A program made the translations under genes and the position numbers. A DNA stretch of 38,788 bases from DASWJZ01 sp050728815 (GTDB lineage Bacteria; Pseudomonadota; Alphaproteobacteria; Rhizobiales; Afifellaceae). Below the pieces are notes generated by a model, which saw nothing but the letters and a program-made list of their open reading frames with translations, ran no database searches and had not been told where the DNA came from. Of the stretch, positions 22,777 through 31,015 are shown piece by piece. The stretch's first letter is position 1, and each line of letters opens with the position of its first letter. Location of the stretch: NCBI GenBank assembly GCA_050728815.1, contig JBOHKB010000184.1:1-38788 (forward strand), given 5' to 3'.

Positions 22777-25491
22777 CTACTTGGCCGGCTCGAGTGCGCG
22801 ATCCTCCTCGGCTTTCGCCGTCCGCTCCTCTGATTTTGCGATGCGGCCGTTCTCAAAGGTCAGCACCTTGTCGAACCACTGGCCGGACCCCGTATGCGAG
22901 AGCACCCAGAACACCGTGAAGCCAGGGCCTCCCGGCGCGCGCGCGAAATCCAGCACGCGCGTCACGGTCGCGTCCTGTGCGTTCGCGTCAAGGGCGGCAA
23001 GCGCCCGGTTGACGATCAGGAGGTCGGGCCGCTTCACGAGCGCGCGCGCCAAAGCGAGCTTCTGCTGCTGCGCATGCGATAGCCGCTTGGCGCCGCTGCC
23101 GATATCGAAGTTGAGGCCGAGCTCGATGACTGTGTCGGTCAGGCCGAGCGCGTCCATGGTTTCGCGCAGCTGTACGTTCACCCGTTCCACCGCCTCCGCA
23201 TAGGTGTCGACGATGCGCCCGAAGAGCACATTGTCCTGAATGCTGGCGGCGCGATTGAGCGCGCCCGGCTGGTAGAACGCGATCGAGCCGGAAAGGTCCT
23301 CCGGCAGGTTGTCGCGGAACGCCTTCCTGGCCGACACGATTGCCGCCTGCAACGCGCCGTCGAGCAGGCCGTGCCGATGCCGCGGCTCGACGTAGCCGTA
23401 GGCGAGGCGCAGGAGCGCGCGGCGATCCGACGGTTCTACCGCCGACGCGGGCCCGCTCGAGGCGCGCCGGACCACGGCGCGGTACTCGTCGATCTCGTCG
23501 GGGGCCATCAGGTCCATGCGTTCCAGCAGCGGATTGTCAGGCGCCAGGTCGCCAAACAGATCGATCATCGTCTCCGCCACCTTGAGGCCCATGTCGACTA
23601 GCTTCTCCTCAAGTCCAGTCTCGGCGACGACCGATGCGAGGTAGAGGTCCTCCCTGTTTCCGTTACCCGACGGCTGCTCGTCGGCCACGCCGAAAACGAG
23701 GTTCTCCTTCACCGAAGCGTTCACCACGTATCGTTCGGGATCGAACATCTCGACATATTGCTCGCCGCGATTCCTGATCAGCCGTTCGCGGAAGGCATCG
23801 CGGGCCGCGAGGACACGGCTCTCCAGCTGGCTGAGCGCCCCCTCGGGCATCCGGCCGCGCAGGCCGAGTCGGTAGACGTCGTTCTCCAAGTCGACGAGAA
23901 CCAGGATCTCGCGGAGACGCACGACCAGGTCCTCGGGTCCGGTCGCGCCGGCCGCCTCGTAGTCGATCCAATCGTCGGCGATGTCGGCCTCGGTGTTGCC
24001 AGACGCCCGCGCCTCCAACAGCCGCCTCCGCCTCTCGCGCGAATCCTCGTCGTTCGCTCGGATCGGCGCATGCCGGAGGCCGTAGATCAGGCTGTCCATG
24101 AGGCTCGCCTGCGGAAAATAGGTGCTGGCCTCGGCGTAGCCGATGCGGCGGCCGGTGAACGAATCGGGAAGAGTATCAATAGGGCTGCCGTCGATCAGGA
24201 TGCGCCCGGAATCGGCTTCCGCGAGTTTGGCCAGGGCCTCGGCGAGGTATTCTCCGCCGGCGCCTACCGGCCCCACAGCCGCCACCGCCTCGCCGGGCGT
24301 CAGCCTGATCGAGGTCGGCTCCAGCAGCGTCGCGCCCGAGTCGTCGCGGATGCTGAGGCCGCTCGCGGCGATCTCGCGTTCGATGTGCGCCGGCGTCTCC
24401 GGGTCGAGCTTCTGCAGCGCCGGGTCGAGAATCTTCCCGATAGTGAACTGCTCGACGACCTGGGTGTATTTGACTTGCACGTCCAGCCGCTGCTGATCCC
24501 AGTCGATCAGATCCTTGAGCGGCGAGGGGAGTTCCTTGTAGGCGGCGATGACGGCGACGAGCTGGCCAATGTCGAGCCGGCCGGTAATCGCAAAATAGCC
24601 GCCGATCAGATAGAAGATGAACGGCGTCACCTGCGCCAGCAGGTTGTTGATGAATTTGACCATAAACTTCCACTGATAAATGTCGAAGCGGATGAAAAAT
24701 ATCCGCCCGAGGCGGCCCGAGATCTCCGCCCGCTCCCAATTGGAAGCGTCGTTGACGCGGACGCCGACGATCCCCTCGACGATCTCGCCCACCCGTCCTG
24801 CGAGCTGGCGCGCGGTCAGCTGGCGCTGACGTCCGAGGATGAGGAGCCGGCGGCGCAGCCGCGGAATGAGGACCACTTGCACCGCGACGATCGCGCCCGC
24901 CACAAGCCCGAGCGTGACGCTCTGTAGCAGGATGAACACCATCGCCGTGATCGCTTGGCTGAGCAGGAAGGCGGGCGTCACGAAGGCGTCGCCGATAAAG
25001 CCGCCCAGCGGCTCCACCTCGTCCTTCACCATGGTCGCGACTTCCGGCGCCCGCAAGCGGCGGAACTGCGGCAGCGGAAAGCGCATCAGCGTGTCGACGA
25101 GCTGGTAGCGCAGACGCCTCAGCATCCGCTCGCCGACCCTGCCCTTGAACGTCGAGATGTAGAGCTTGATGTACCCGTTCACGAGCACGAAGAACAGGAA
25201 CAGGCAGCAGAGGTAGACCAGCGTCATCACGCGGCCGAACTCGAAGCCCTCGAAGATCACGAATTCGCCGCCCCCGAAGAGCCAGGCCGGCAGATCGAAG
25301 GCGATTCGTATCGCCGTTTCCGTGTCGGTCGGGCTGGAGAATCCCTCGCCCTGAATCGGACCGTTGACGATGCGCTTGGGCAGGTCCAGCGACAGGAAAT
25401 AGAAGGGCAGCGAGGCGACGACGACGACGAGCAGCCAGATCTGGTCGCCCTTGGAGTGCCTCCAAGTGTAACGGAAGATATTCTGGTCCAT
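22777..25491 (-). CDS. ABC-exporter-like protein with degenerate ATPase domain
   Basis: This protein has 904 residues from the ATG at 25491 (912 from a TTG at 25515, the numbering used here). Residues 20-350 form an exporter-type membrane domain with about six helices. From 380 an ABC ATPase domain begins but lacks its key residues. Walker A reads GPVGAGGEY (415-423), with Lys replaced by Gly and the Ser/Thr by Glu. Walker B reads DLLIVNR (831-837), with the Asp and catalytic Glu replaced by Asn and Arg. The signature is LSHAQQQ (812-818). The H-loop histidine (874) remains. Between Walker A and the signature lie almost 390 residues instead of about 100, containing three Q-loop-like segments. 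ATP hydrolysis is unlikely, so it may be a regulated scaffold or channel, or pair with an active partner. It is the first gene of an operon with its own promoter. Confidence 0.88.
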   Translation of the reverse strand: MDQNIFRYTWRHSKGDQIWLLVVVVASLPFYFLSLDLPKRIVNGPIQGEGFSSPTDTETAIRIAFDLPAWLFGGGEFVIFEGFEFGRVMTLVYLCCLFLFFVLVNGYIKLYISTFKGRVGERMLRRLRYQLVDTLMRFPLPQFRRLRAPEVATMVKDEVEPLGGFIGDAFVTPAFLLSQAITAMVFILLQSVTLGLVAGAIVAVQVVLIPRLRRRLLILGRQRQLTARQLAGRVGEIVEGIVGVRVNDASNWERAEISGRLGRIFFIRFDIYQWKFMVKFINNLLAQVTPFIFYLIGGYFAITGRLDIGQLVAVIAAYKELPSPLKDLIDWDQQRLDVQVKYTQVVEQFTIGKILDPALQKLDPETPAHIEREIAASGLSIRDDSGATLLEPTSIRLTPGEAVAAVGPVGAGGEYLAEALAKLAEADSGRILIDGSPIDTLPDSFTGRRIGYAEASTYFPQASLMDSLIYGLRHAPIRANDEDSRERRRRLLEARASGNTEADIADDWIDYEAAGATGPEDLVVRLREILVLVDLENDVYRLGLRGRMPEGALSQLESRVLAARDAFRERLIRNRGEQYVEMFDPERYVVNASVKENLVFGVADEQPSGNGNREDLYLASVVAETGLEEKLVDMGLKVAETMIDLFGDLAPDNPLLERMDLMAPDEIDEYRAVVRRASSGPASAVEPSDRRALLRLAYGYVEPRHRHGLLDGALQAAIVSARKAFRDNLPEDLSGSIAFYQPGALNRAASIQDNVLFGRIVDTYAEAVERVNVQLRETMDALGLTDTVIELGLNFDIGSGAKRLSHAQQQKLALARALVKRPDLLIVNRALAALDANAQDATVTRVLDFARAPGGPGFTVFWVLSHTGSGQWFDKVLTFENGRIAKSEERTAKAEEDRALEPAK

Positions 25492-25562
25492 GGCGCCCCG
25501 AAGAAGCTCCCCCAAGGGAACGGCCGCCGGCCTTTTGAATCAGCCCGAGGCCGTTTCGCGGG

Positions 25563-25592
25563 ACTATACCAGCACGCCGGCTTGACTGTCTA
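25563..25592 (-). promoter_or_regulatory. promoter of the degenerate-ABC/cyclic-nucleotide operon
   Basis: On the minus strand, TAGACA (25592-25587) and TATAGT (25568-25563) are separated by 18 bases. Each box matches the sigma-70 consensus at five of six positions. Transcription would start near 25556, giving a leader of about 65 bases before the ATG at 25491. The promoter lies in the 106-base gap behind the double ATPase gene, so the operon can be expressed independently of the upstream genes. Confidence 0.65.
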
Positions 25593-25621
25593 ACCAGCGG
25601 TTCGAACGACGGAAAACGCGC

Positions 25622-27532
25622 CTAGCCCATGGCGGGCGCCGCGATGACGGGCCTTGCCTCGACGACCGGCAGTCTGGAAGCGCGCACGAAGTGCCCGTTG
25701 CCGGCCTTCTGCATCGGCGGGTCGCCGGCAGGGCCGCAGCAGAACGGCTCGGGCCAGGCGGCGGGATTGGACTGGCGCGTTTCGCCGATCGCCTGGAAGT
25801 CGAGCGGCCGGTCGGGGTCGGGGTAGGGGACGGCCGTCATCAGCGCCCGCGTGTAAGGATGGATGGGATTGCGGAACAACTCGGTGCGGGGCGCAAGCTC
25901 CACCAAGCGGCCTGCACACATGACCGCGATTCGGTCGGCGATGTAGTTGATCACCGCAAGGTTGTGCGAGATGAACAGATAAGTGAGCCCGATCTCCTTC
26001 TGCAGGTCCTTGAGAAGATTGAGGATCTGCGCCTGGATGGAGACGTCGAGTGCGGAGACCGGCTCGTCGCAGATGACGAGCTCCGGCTGCAGCGCAAGCG
26101 CGCGGGCGATGCCGATGCGCTGCCGCTGCCCGCCGGAGAAGCTGTGCGGATAGCGGTTCAGATGCTCCGCGCGGAGCCCCACCATTTCGAGCAGCCGCAC
26201 GCAGGCGGCGCGTCGCGTCGCCTCGGTGCCGATGCCGTGGATGACGAACGGCTCCGCCAGGATGCTGCCGATCGTCATGCGCGGATTGAGCGACGAATAT
26301 GGGTCCTGGAAGATATACTGAATCTTGCGGCGGATCGGCTGCATCTGTTGGCGGTCGAGCTTGAAGAGATTGATCGGCCGGCCGCCGTCGTGAAACAGCA
26401 CCTCACCTTCGTCCATCTCCACCGCGCGCGTGATCGCCTTGCTGACGGTGGTCTTGCCCGAGCCTGATTCGCCGACGAGGCCCAGGCATTCGCCGCGGTC
26501 GATAGAAAAGCTCACGTCGCTCAGCGCGAGCACGGTCGCCTCGGGCCCAGCCGAAAGCCACTTGAGGTTCTTGCGCATGCCGAAGCGCTTGGTGAGGTGG
26601 CGGACATCGAGAAGCCTGCCGCCGCTCCGGTCGGTGAGCCGCGGCCCGCCGAAATCGTGCGCCGAGGTCGCGATCTCGCGGATGGGCTTCAACCGCTCGC
26701 CCGGCTTCATGTCGAAATGCGGCACCGCCTTGAGCAGCGCCTTCAGATAGGGATGCCTCGGGCTGCTGAAGATGTCGTTGAGGGCGCCGGCTTCGACCAC
26801 CTTGCCGTGATGCGCGACCACGACTTCCTCGGCCATGTTTGCGACCACGCCGAGATCGTGGGTGATGAGCAGCACCGCCATGCCGAGCTCGCTCTGCACG
26901 TCGCGGATCAGTTTCAGGATCTGCGCCTGCACGGTGACGTCGAGCGCGGTGGTCGGCTCATCGGCGATGAGGAGCGCGGGACGGCAGATCAGCGCCATCG
27001 CCACCATCGCCCGCTGGCGCAGCCCGCCCGACAGCTCGAACGGATAGGAATCGATCGTCTCCGCCGGGCGCGGGAATTCCACGAGCCTGAGCATCTCGAT
27101 CGTGGCGGCGCGCTTTTCCTCGCGCGTCACGTTGCGGTGCACGGCCAGCGTCTCGCCGATCTGGTCGCCGATCGTGTGGAGCGGCGAGAACGAGGTCATC
27201 GGCTCCTGGAAGATCATGCCGATGCGGTTGCCGCGGATGTTGGTGAACTCCTTCGACTTCGGCCTGAGCTTCGCGAGGTCGCGCGAGCCGACCTCGGCGT
27301 CGTCGAAGCGTATCTCCCCGGAGGTGATGCGGGCGGTGCGCGGCAGGATGCCCATGATCGCCTGCGCGGTGACCGACTTGCCGGAGCCCGATTCGCCGAC
27401 CAGCGCCACCGTTCGCCCCGGCCGGATGCGCATCGACAGGCGGTCGACTGCCTGCGCGCGGCCCGCCATCGTGCGGAACTCGACCGACAGTTCGCGGATG
27501 GTCAGGAGGTCGCCGTTCACGGTCGTCAACAT
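25622..27532 (-). CDS. fused double ATPase of a Dpp/Opp-type ABC transporter
   Basis: This 636-residue cytoplasmic protein contains two complete ATPase domains in tandem, equivalent to DppD and DppF joined. The first has Walker A GESGSGKS (46-53), signature LSGGLRQR and Walker B LLIADEPTTALD. The second has Walker A GESGSGKTT, signature FSGGQRQR and Walker B LVICDEPVSALD. Each domain ends with the peptide-transporter segment (FSSPRHPYLKALL and FRNPIHPYTRALM) that stabilises OppD/OppF-type subunits. It should power a family-5 importer. No permease or binding protein adjoins it, whereas the operon at 15152-19246 has those parts and no ATPase. The ATG at 27532 is 76 bases after the upstream glycosyltransferase stop. 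Confidence 0.95.
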   Translation of the reverse strand: MLTTVNGDLLTIRELSVEFRTMAGRAQAVDRLSMRIRPGRTVALVGESGSGKSVTAQAIMGILPRTARITSGEIRFDDAEVGSRDLAKLRPKSKEFTNIRGNRIGMIFQEPMTSFSPLHTIGDQIGETLAVHRNVTREEKRAATIEMLRLVEFPRPAETIDSYPFELSGGLRQRAMVAMALICRPALLIADEPTTALDVTVQAQILKLIRDVQSELGMAVLLITHDLGVVANMAEEVVVAHHGKVVEAGALNDIFSSPRHPYLKALLKAVPHFDMKPGERLKPIREIATSAHDFGGPRLTDRSGGRLLDVRHLTKRFGMRKNLKWLSAGPEATVLALSDVSFSIDRGECLGLVGESGSGKTTVSKAITRAVEMDEGEVLFHDGGRPINLFKLDRQQMQPIRRKIQYIFQDPYSSLNPRMTIGSILAEPFVIHGIGTEATRRAACVRLLEMVGLRAEHLNRYPHSFSGGQRQRIGIARALALQPELVICDEPVSALDVSIQAQILNLLKDLQKEIGLTYLFISHNLAVINYIADRIAVMCAGRLVELAPRTELFRNPIHPYTRALMTAVPYPDPDRPLDFQAIGETRQSNPAAWPEPFCCGPAGDPPMQKAGNGHFVRASRLPVVEARPVIAAPAMG

Positions 27533-27608
27533 CGATGCTGATGCTCCGGCCTATGGGGCCATGGAATTGTTTCCGAGGCAATGACCGGCAAACGACGATT
27601 GTATGGAT

Positions 27609-28763
27609 TCAACCGCCGAGATGTCGTCGTTGCGCGGCGAGGTCGCGAACGAGTCGCGCCGCGTTCTCCGCGCCAGCGAGGTTCACGTCAAGCGTCCGCC
27701 GCGGCGATTGCAGCGCAAGCGAGATCGCTTGAGCGAGACGGACCGGCGTGAGCTCCGCTTCCGGCACCAGCGTCAGCAGCCCTTTGCCGGCGAGAATTTC
27801 CGCGCGCAGCCGCTGCTCCGTCTCGCCCCTCGTCTCGTATGGCACGACGACGGCGCGGACGCCGGAGGCGAGGATATCCATCGTAGTGTTGTAGCCGGCC
27901 TGCGAGATCGATAGCGCAGCGGCCCGCAGCCGCGACGCGAAGTCTGGCCTGAACCGCTCCACAACCGTGCGGTTGTCCGCCGTCGCGGAAAGCCGTCGAT
28001 ATTCGGCGTCGGGGAGATTGGGGCCGGCGAGGAAGCGCCAGCGGTGGCCCGCGAGCGGGGTCATCGGCCGCGCCGTCATGGCGGCGAAGAGGAGCGGGCC
28101 GCCGACCGCCCCGCCGCCTGCAGACACGATGACTTCGTCGTCTGCGTCGCTCTTCTCGGTGGCCCTCCCGGCTGCGCAAACGTAGCCCGTGTAACGGATG
28201 AGATCGGAAATTTGGTCGGCAGCTGTGAACGTCCTTTCGAACGGGATCAGCGCTGGGTCGCCGTGCACGAGCACCGCGTCGAAATAGCGGCGCAGCGTCT
28301 CGACGGTCTCCGCGGCGCGCTCCGGCTTTCTGGCGACAAGGATGTCGCGCACCGACGCCGCAACGCGGGGCCGCTCAGCCGTGGCGTGGATCGCCTCCAG
28401 AAGCGGCAGAAGCTCGAAGCGGAATTGCCGCCGACCGAACGGGAAAAGCTCCAGCAGCACGACGTCGGGCTCGATGCTGCGGTAGAGATCTAGAAGCCTC
28501 GCGCGGCGCACGGCGATCCACGTTTCGTCGACCGTCGATCCGCTGGCGCCGAGGAGCGTCACGAAATCCTCGTTGGCGATCGTCGCAGCCGGCAGCTGAG
28601 CGACCTTCAGGCCATTGAACGGAACCTCGGGGAAGGGGAGGCCGCCATAGGCGACAGTCACGTCGAGTCCGGCCGCGGCCATCGCCCCTGCGAGAATTTC
28701 GGCGCGTTTTAAGTGACCGACGCCGAGGAGGTGCTGAACGTAAAAGAGCACGCGCCCGCTCAC
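27609..28763 (-). CDS. MurG/COG4671-like glycosyltransferase
   Basis: This 384-residue GT-B-fold protein has GVGHLKR (14-20), the glycine-rich N-terminal loop of MurG/GT28-like enzymes, VSAGGGAVGG (213-222) at the start of the second domain, and the donor-binding segment SISQAGYNTTMDILASG (285-301) followed by VVVPYETRGETEQ with the Glu-Gln pair that usually contacts the nucleotide sugar. No membrane segment is seen, so it would act at the inner face of the membrane. The GTG start overlaps the histidine phosphatase stop (GTGA). A second protein of the same general type is encoded at 31016-32233; the two are paralogous in fold but not close in sequence. Donor and acceptor are unknown. Confidence 0.85.
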   Translation of the reverse strand: MSGRVLFYVQHLLGVGHLKRAEILAGAMAAAGLDVTVAYGGLPFPEVPFNGLKVAQLPAATIANEDFVTLLGASGSTVDETWIAVRRARLLDLYRSIEPDVVLLELFPFGRRQFRFELLPLLEAIHATAERPRVAASVRDILVARKPERAAETVETLRRYFDAVLVHGDPALIPFERTFTAADQISDLIRYTGYVCAAGRATEKSDADDEVIVSAGGGAVGGPLLFAAMTARPMTPLAGHRWRFLAGPNLPDAEYRRLSATADNRTVVERFRPDFASRLRAAALSISQAGYNTTMDILASGVRAVVVPYETRGETEQRLRAEILAGKGLLTLVPEAELTPVRLAQAISLALQSPRRTLDVNLAGAENAARLVRDLAAQRRHLGG

Positions 28764-29338
28764 GGAGCGCGCTCCAGCGGGATGTTCAGCTCCGCGACCG
28801 ACGGCGTGCCGTCCGCTACATCAAACACATGGGCGCAGCGATCGATCAGCTTGTGCGGCGGCTTTCCCGTCATGCTCCAGCCGGTCGTGAGCGCGTATAG
28901 CGCGCGGAGCACGCCCTTGTGGGTGACGGCGACCGTCGGCGCAGCAAGGCCCGCAAGAAGCGGCTTCATCCTTTTCTGCACTTCGCGCGGGCTCTCGCCG
29001 CCGGCGGGGCGGAAGTCGAGCCCACGCGCCTCGTTCTTCTCCATCGCCTCGCCCAGCTCGGCGCGCAGCTCCGCGAGGCTTCGCCCCTCCCATTTGCCCC
29101 AGTCCATCTCGATCAGCCGCGGCTCCGGCTGAGGGTCGAGGCCGAGCAGCTGCGCCGTCTCCATCGCGCGGCTGAGCGGGCTTGAAAGGCACAGGACGCC
29201 GTTCCAACCGGGCGGCAGCTTGGCCGCGCGGAGCCGTTCGCGGCCGGCGCTGCTCATCGGAATGTCGGCGCGACCCTGCATCAGTCCAGCCGCGTTCCAT
29301 TCGGTTTCGCCGTGGCGGATCACCAGAAGCAGCGTCAT
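28760..29338 (-). CDS. histidine phosphatase family protein
   Basis: This 192-residue enzyme is of the phosphoglycerate-mutase-like branch. RHGETEWN (8-15) carries the phosphohistidine and its arginine, SSPLSRAMETA (52-62) the second conserved arginine, LIEMDWGKWEGRS the acidic residue, and VTHKGVLRAL the second catalytic-type histidine (the common form is VsHgg). It dephosphorylates a small molecule or sugar phosphate. It is translationally coupled on both sides (ATGA with the GT4 gene, GTGA with the next glycosyltransferase). Its place within a glycosyltransferase cluster suggests a sugar-phosphate or phosphorylated glycan intermediate, but the substrate cannot be read from sequence. Confidence 0.92.
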   Translation of the reverse strand: MTLLLVIRHGETEWNAAGLMQGRADIPMSSAGRERLRAAKLPPGWNGVLCLSSPLSRAMETAQLLGLDPQPEPRLIEMDWGKWEGRSLAELRAELGEAMEKNEARGLDFRPAGGESPREVQKRMKPLLAGLAAPTVAVTHKGVLRALYALTTGWSMTGKPPHKLIDRCAHVFDVADGTPSVAELNIPLERAP

Positions 29339-30465
29339 TCAGCCTCCGCCGTCAGCTGACGGATGTGCCGGTCGATCAAGTCGGCGGCGAGCCGGATGTC
29401 GTGGTCGCGCTCGGCGCGGGCCATCGCCGCCCGCCCCATGGCGGCGCGGGTCTTCGGCTCCGCGATCAGTTTGCCGACCGCGCTCGCAAAGGCGGCGGCA
29501 TCGCCCTCCGCGACGAGGAGTCCGGTCTCGCGGTCGGCGATGATGGCCGGAACGCCGCCGCTCCTTCCGGCGACGACGGGGAGCCCTGCCGCTTGCGCCT
29601 CGAGGAAGGCCATGCCCCACGCCTCTTTCACAGCCGGCCACAGGTAGAGATCGGCGGCGCGGTAGAGTTGCTTCAGAACGTCCGGCTCAAGCATCCCGAC
29701 CCAGCGTACGCGCTCGCCGAAACGCGCAAAGGCGGCGCGGACCTTCGCCTCAGCCGGCCCCTCACCTGCGATGACGAGCTGCCACGGCTCGTCCGTCAGC
29801 GCGGAAAGCGCCTCTGCCAAGCAGCGGTAGGACACAAGCTTCTGGTCGTCGCGCATCATGGCGACGGTCACGAGCCAAGGCTCCACCGGATCGAGCCCGA
29901 ACAGATTTCCGATCAGGACTCGACTCTCCTTTCGCTTCGGCGTGCGAAACGGCTTCGTTTCGAGGAACGGCCGCAGCAGGACGAGCCGCTCCGGGTCGTC
30001 AAGCAGCGGCAGCACACATTCCGCGTCGGCCGGGTTCGGCTGGAAGATGCGGTCGGCACGCCGGATGGCGTCCGCCGCGGCGCGGTGGCCGATATCCCAG
30101 AGGCCGCCGGCCTGCTTCGGCGCGAACGATGCCTCGGCCAGCACGTAAGGAATGCCCAGCCGTCCTGAGATGGCGGGGCCCAGCCAGTCCGGCGCTTTGT
30201 GATAGAGGTGGTAGGTGAACCAGAGGTCGGGCCGTGCCTCGTGCTCGATGCGCCGAAGCAGGCGTTTCGCCAGCGCCTGCCCGAGGTCGCGAAGCCGCAC
30301 CTGGCGAGAGGCGTCGCCGGCATCGAAGCTCCGGAACCGCGACGCCACCGTCACCTGGTGGCCCGCCTTCCGCAGCGCCGCGATCAGGGCGCGCGCCATG
30401 GCGCGGTCTCCGGAGGCGACCGGATGGTCCGGCGGCTTCAAGGGGGCGTAGAAGGCGACCCGCAT
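29335..30465 (-). CDS. GT4-family glycosyltransferase
   Basis: This 376-residue GT-B enzyme starts MRVAFYAPLKPPDHPVASGD, a family-typical N-terminus with the flexible glycine-containing loop. DLWFTYHLYHKAPDW and PYVLAEASFAPKQ lie in the first domain. The second domain has LVTVAMMRDDQK, LVIAGEGP, LYLWPAVKEAWGMAFLEAQ (the E-X7-E site) and GVPAIIADRETGLLV. The open frame extends upstream without stops, but the ATG at 30465 is where homology to GT4 proteins begins; its ribosome binding site is weak. It overlaps the histidine phosphatase start by four bases. Predicted role: sugar transfer in the same glycan pathway as the neighbouring genes. Confidence 0.9.
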   Translation of the reverse strand: MRVAFYAPLKPPDHPVASGDRAMARALIAALRKAGHQVTVASRFRSFDAGDASRQVRLRDLGQALAKRLLRRIEHEARPDLWFTYHLYHKAPDWLGPAISGRLGIPYVLAEASFAPKQAGGLWDIGHRAAADAIRRADRIFQPNPADAECVLPLLDDPERLVLLRPFLETKPFRTPKRKESRVLIGNLFGLDPVEPWLVTVAMMRDDQKLVSYRCLAEALSALTDEPWQLVIAGEGPAEAKVRAAFARFGERVRWVGMLEPDVLKQLYRAADLYLWPAVKEAWGMAFLEAQAAGLPVVAGRSGGVPAIIADRETGLLVAEGDAAAFASAVGKLIAEPKTRAAMGRAAMARAERDHDIRLAADLIDRHIRQLTAEAE

Positions 30466-30491
30466 CCGTGTCGCGCCGGACGACCGGCGCC

Positions 30492-30977
30492 TCACACTGC
30501 GCGCAGGAGCGCGTGGCCCGCTTTGGGGCAGCCCGGCGGCCTTGGCAGTGACTCGAAGGCGCCTTCTAGCGGCCGGTCGGTGAGCACGATCGTTCCAGGC
30601 TCCGACCATTCGGCGACGTGCGGCGACAGCCAGGCTCGTGTGATCAGGTCCTGAGTCGGGTCGCCGGAGCCGAGGTCGATATGGACGAGAGCGGGTTTTC
30701 CCGGAATGCGCGGCGCGCAAAAAGCGAGCGTCTCACGGATTTCGCCGAGGATCAGGTGATCGCCGTCGGGAATGCATTTGGGATGCGCGGTGATGGCGCG
30801 GTCGAACGCGAAGATTTCGCGATCGGGCATGAGCTGGCGAAGGTGATCGAAGGTCCGCCCGCTGCCGAGGCCAAGCTCGAACACGCATCCGGGCTTTTCG
30901 GCGATCAGCCGCGACGCTTCCTCCAGCAGCATACGTTGCGCCGTCAGGCGGCTGATCATGAAATCGAGTCGGCTCAA
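30492..30977 (-). CDS. small class I SAM-dependent methyltransferase
   Basis: I favour the TTG at 30977 as start, which gives 161 residues beginning MSRLDFMISRLTAQR, a beginning I associate with this small methyltransferase family; an internal ATG at 30959 would give 155. VFELGLGSGRTFDHLRQL contains motif I, followed by IFAFDRAITAHP, where the acidic residue binds the cofactor ribose, and LVHIDLGSGDP near motif IV. It is shorter than typical methyltransferases because it stops soon after the core fold. The acceptor is unknown. It sits between two glycosyltransferase genes on the same strand, 26 bases before the GT4 gene and 38 bases after the MurG-like gene, so it probably belongs to the same operon. 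Confidence 0.78.
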   Translation of the reverse strand: MSRLDFMISRLTAQRMLLEEASRLIAEKPGCVFELGLGSGRTFDHLRQLMPDREIFAFDRAITAHPKCIPDGDHLILGEIRETLAFCAPRIPGKPALVHIDLGSGDPTQDLITRAWLSPHVAEWSEPGTIVLTDRPLEGAFESLPRPPGCPKAGHALLRAV

Positions 30978-31015
30978 GCTGGCATCCGCTCCGCCGGAAG
31001 GCTCTATCCGCCTGC

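Noticed and set aside
25520..25534. CGGCCGCCGGCCTTTT, resembling a small terminator on the plus strand
   Set aside because: The stem is only four pairs and no plus-strand gene ends here.
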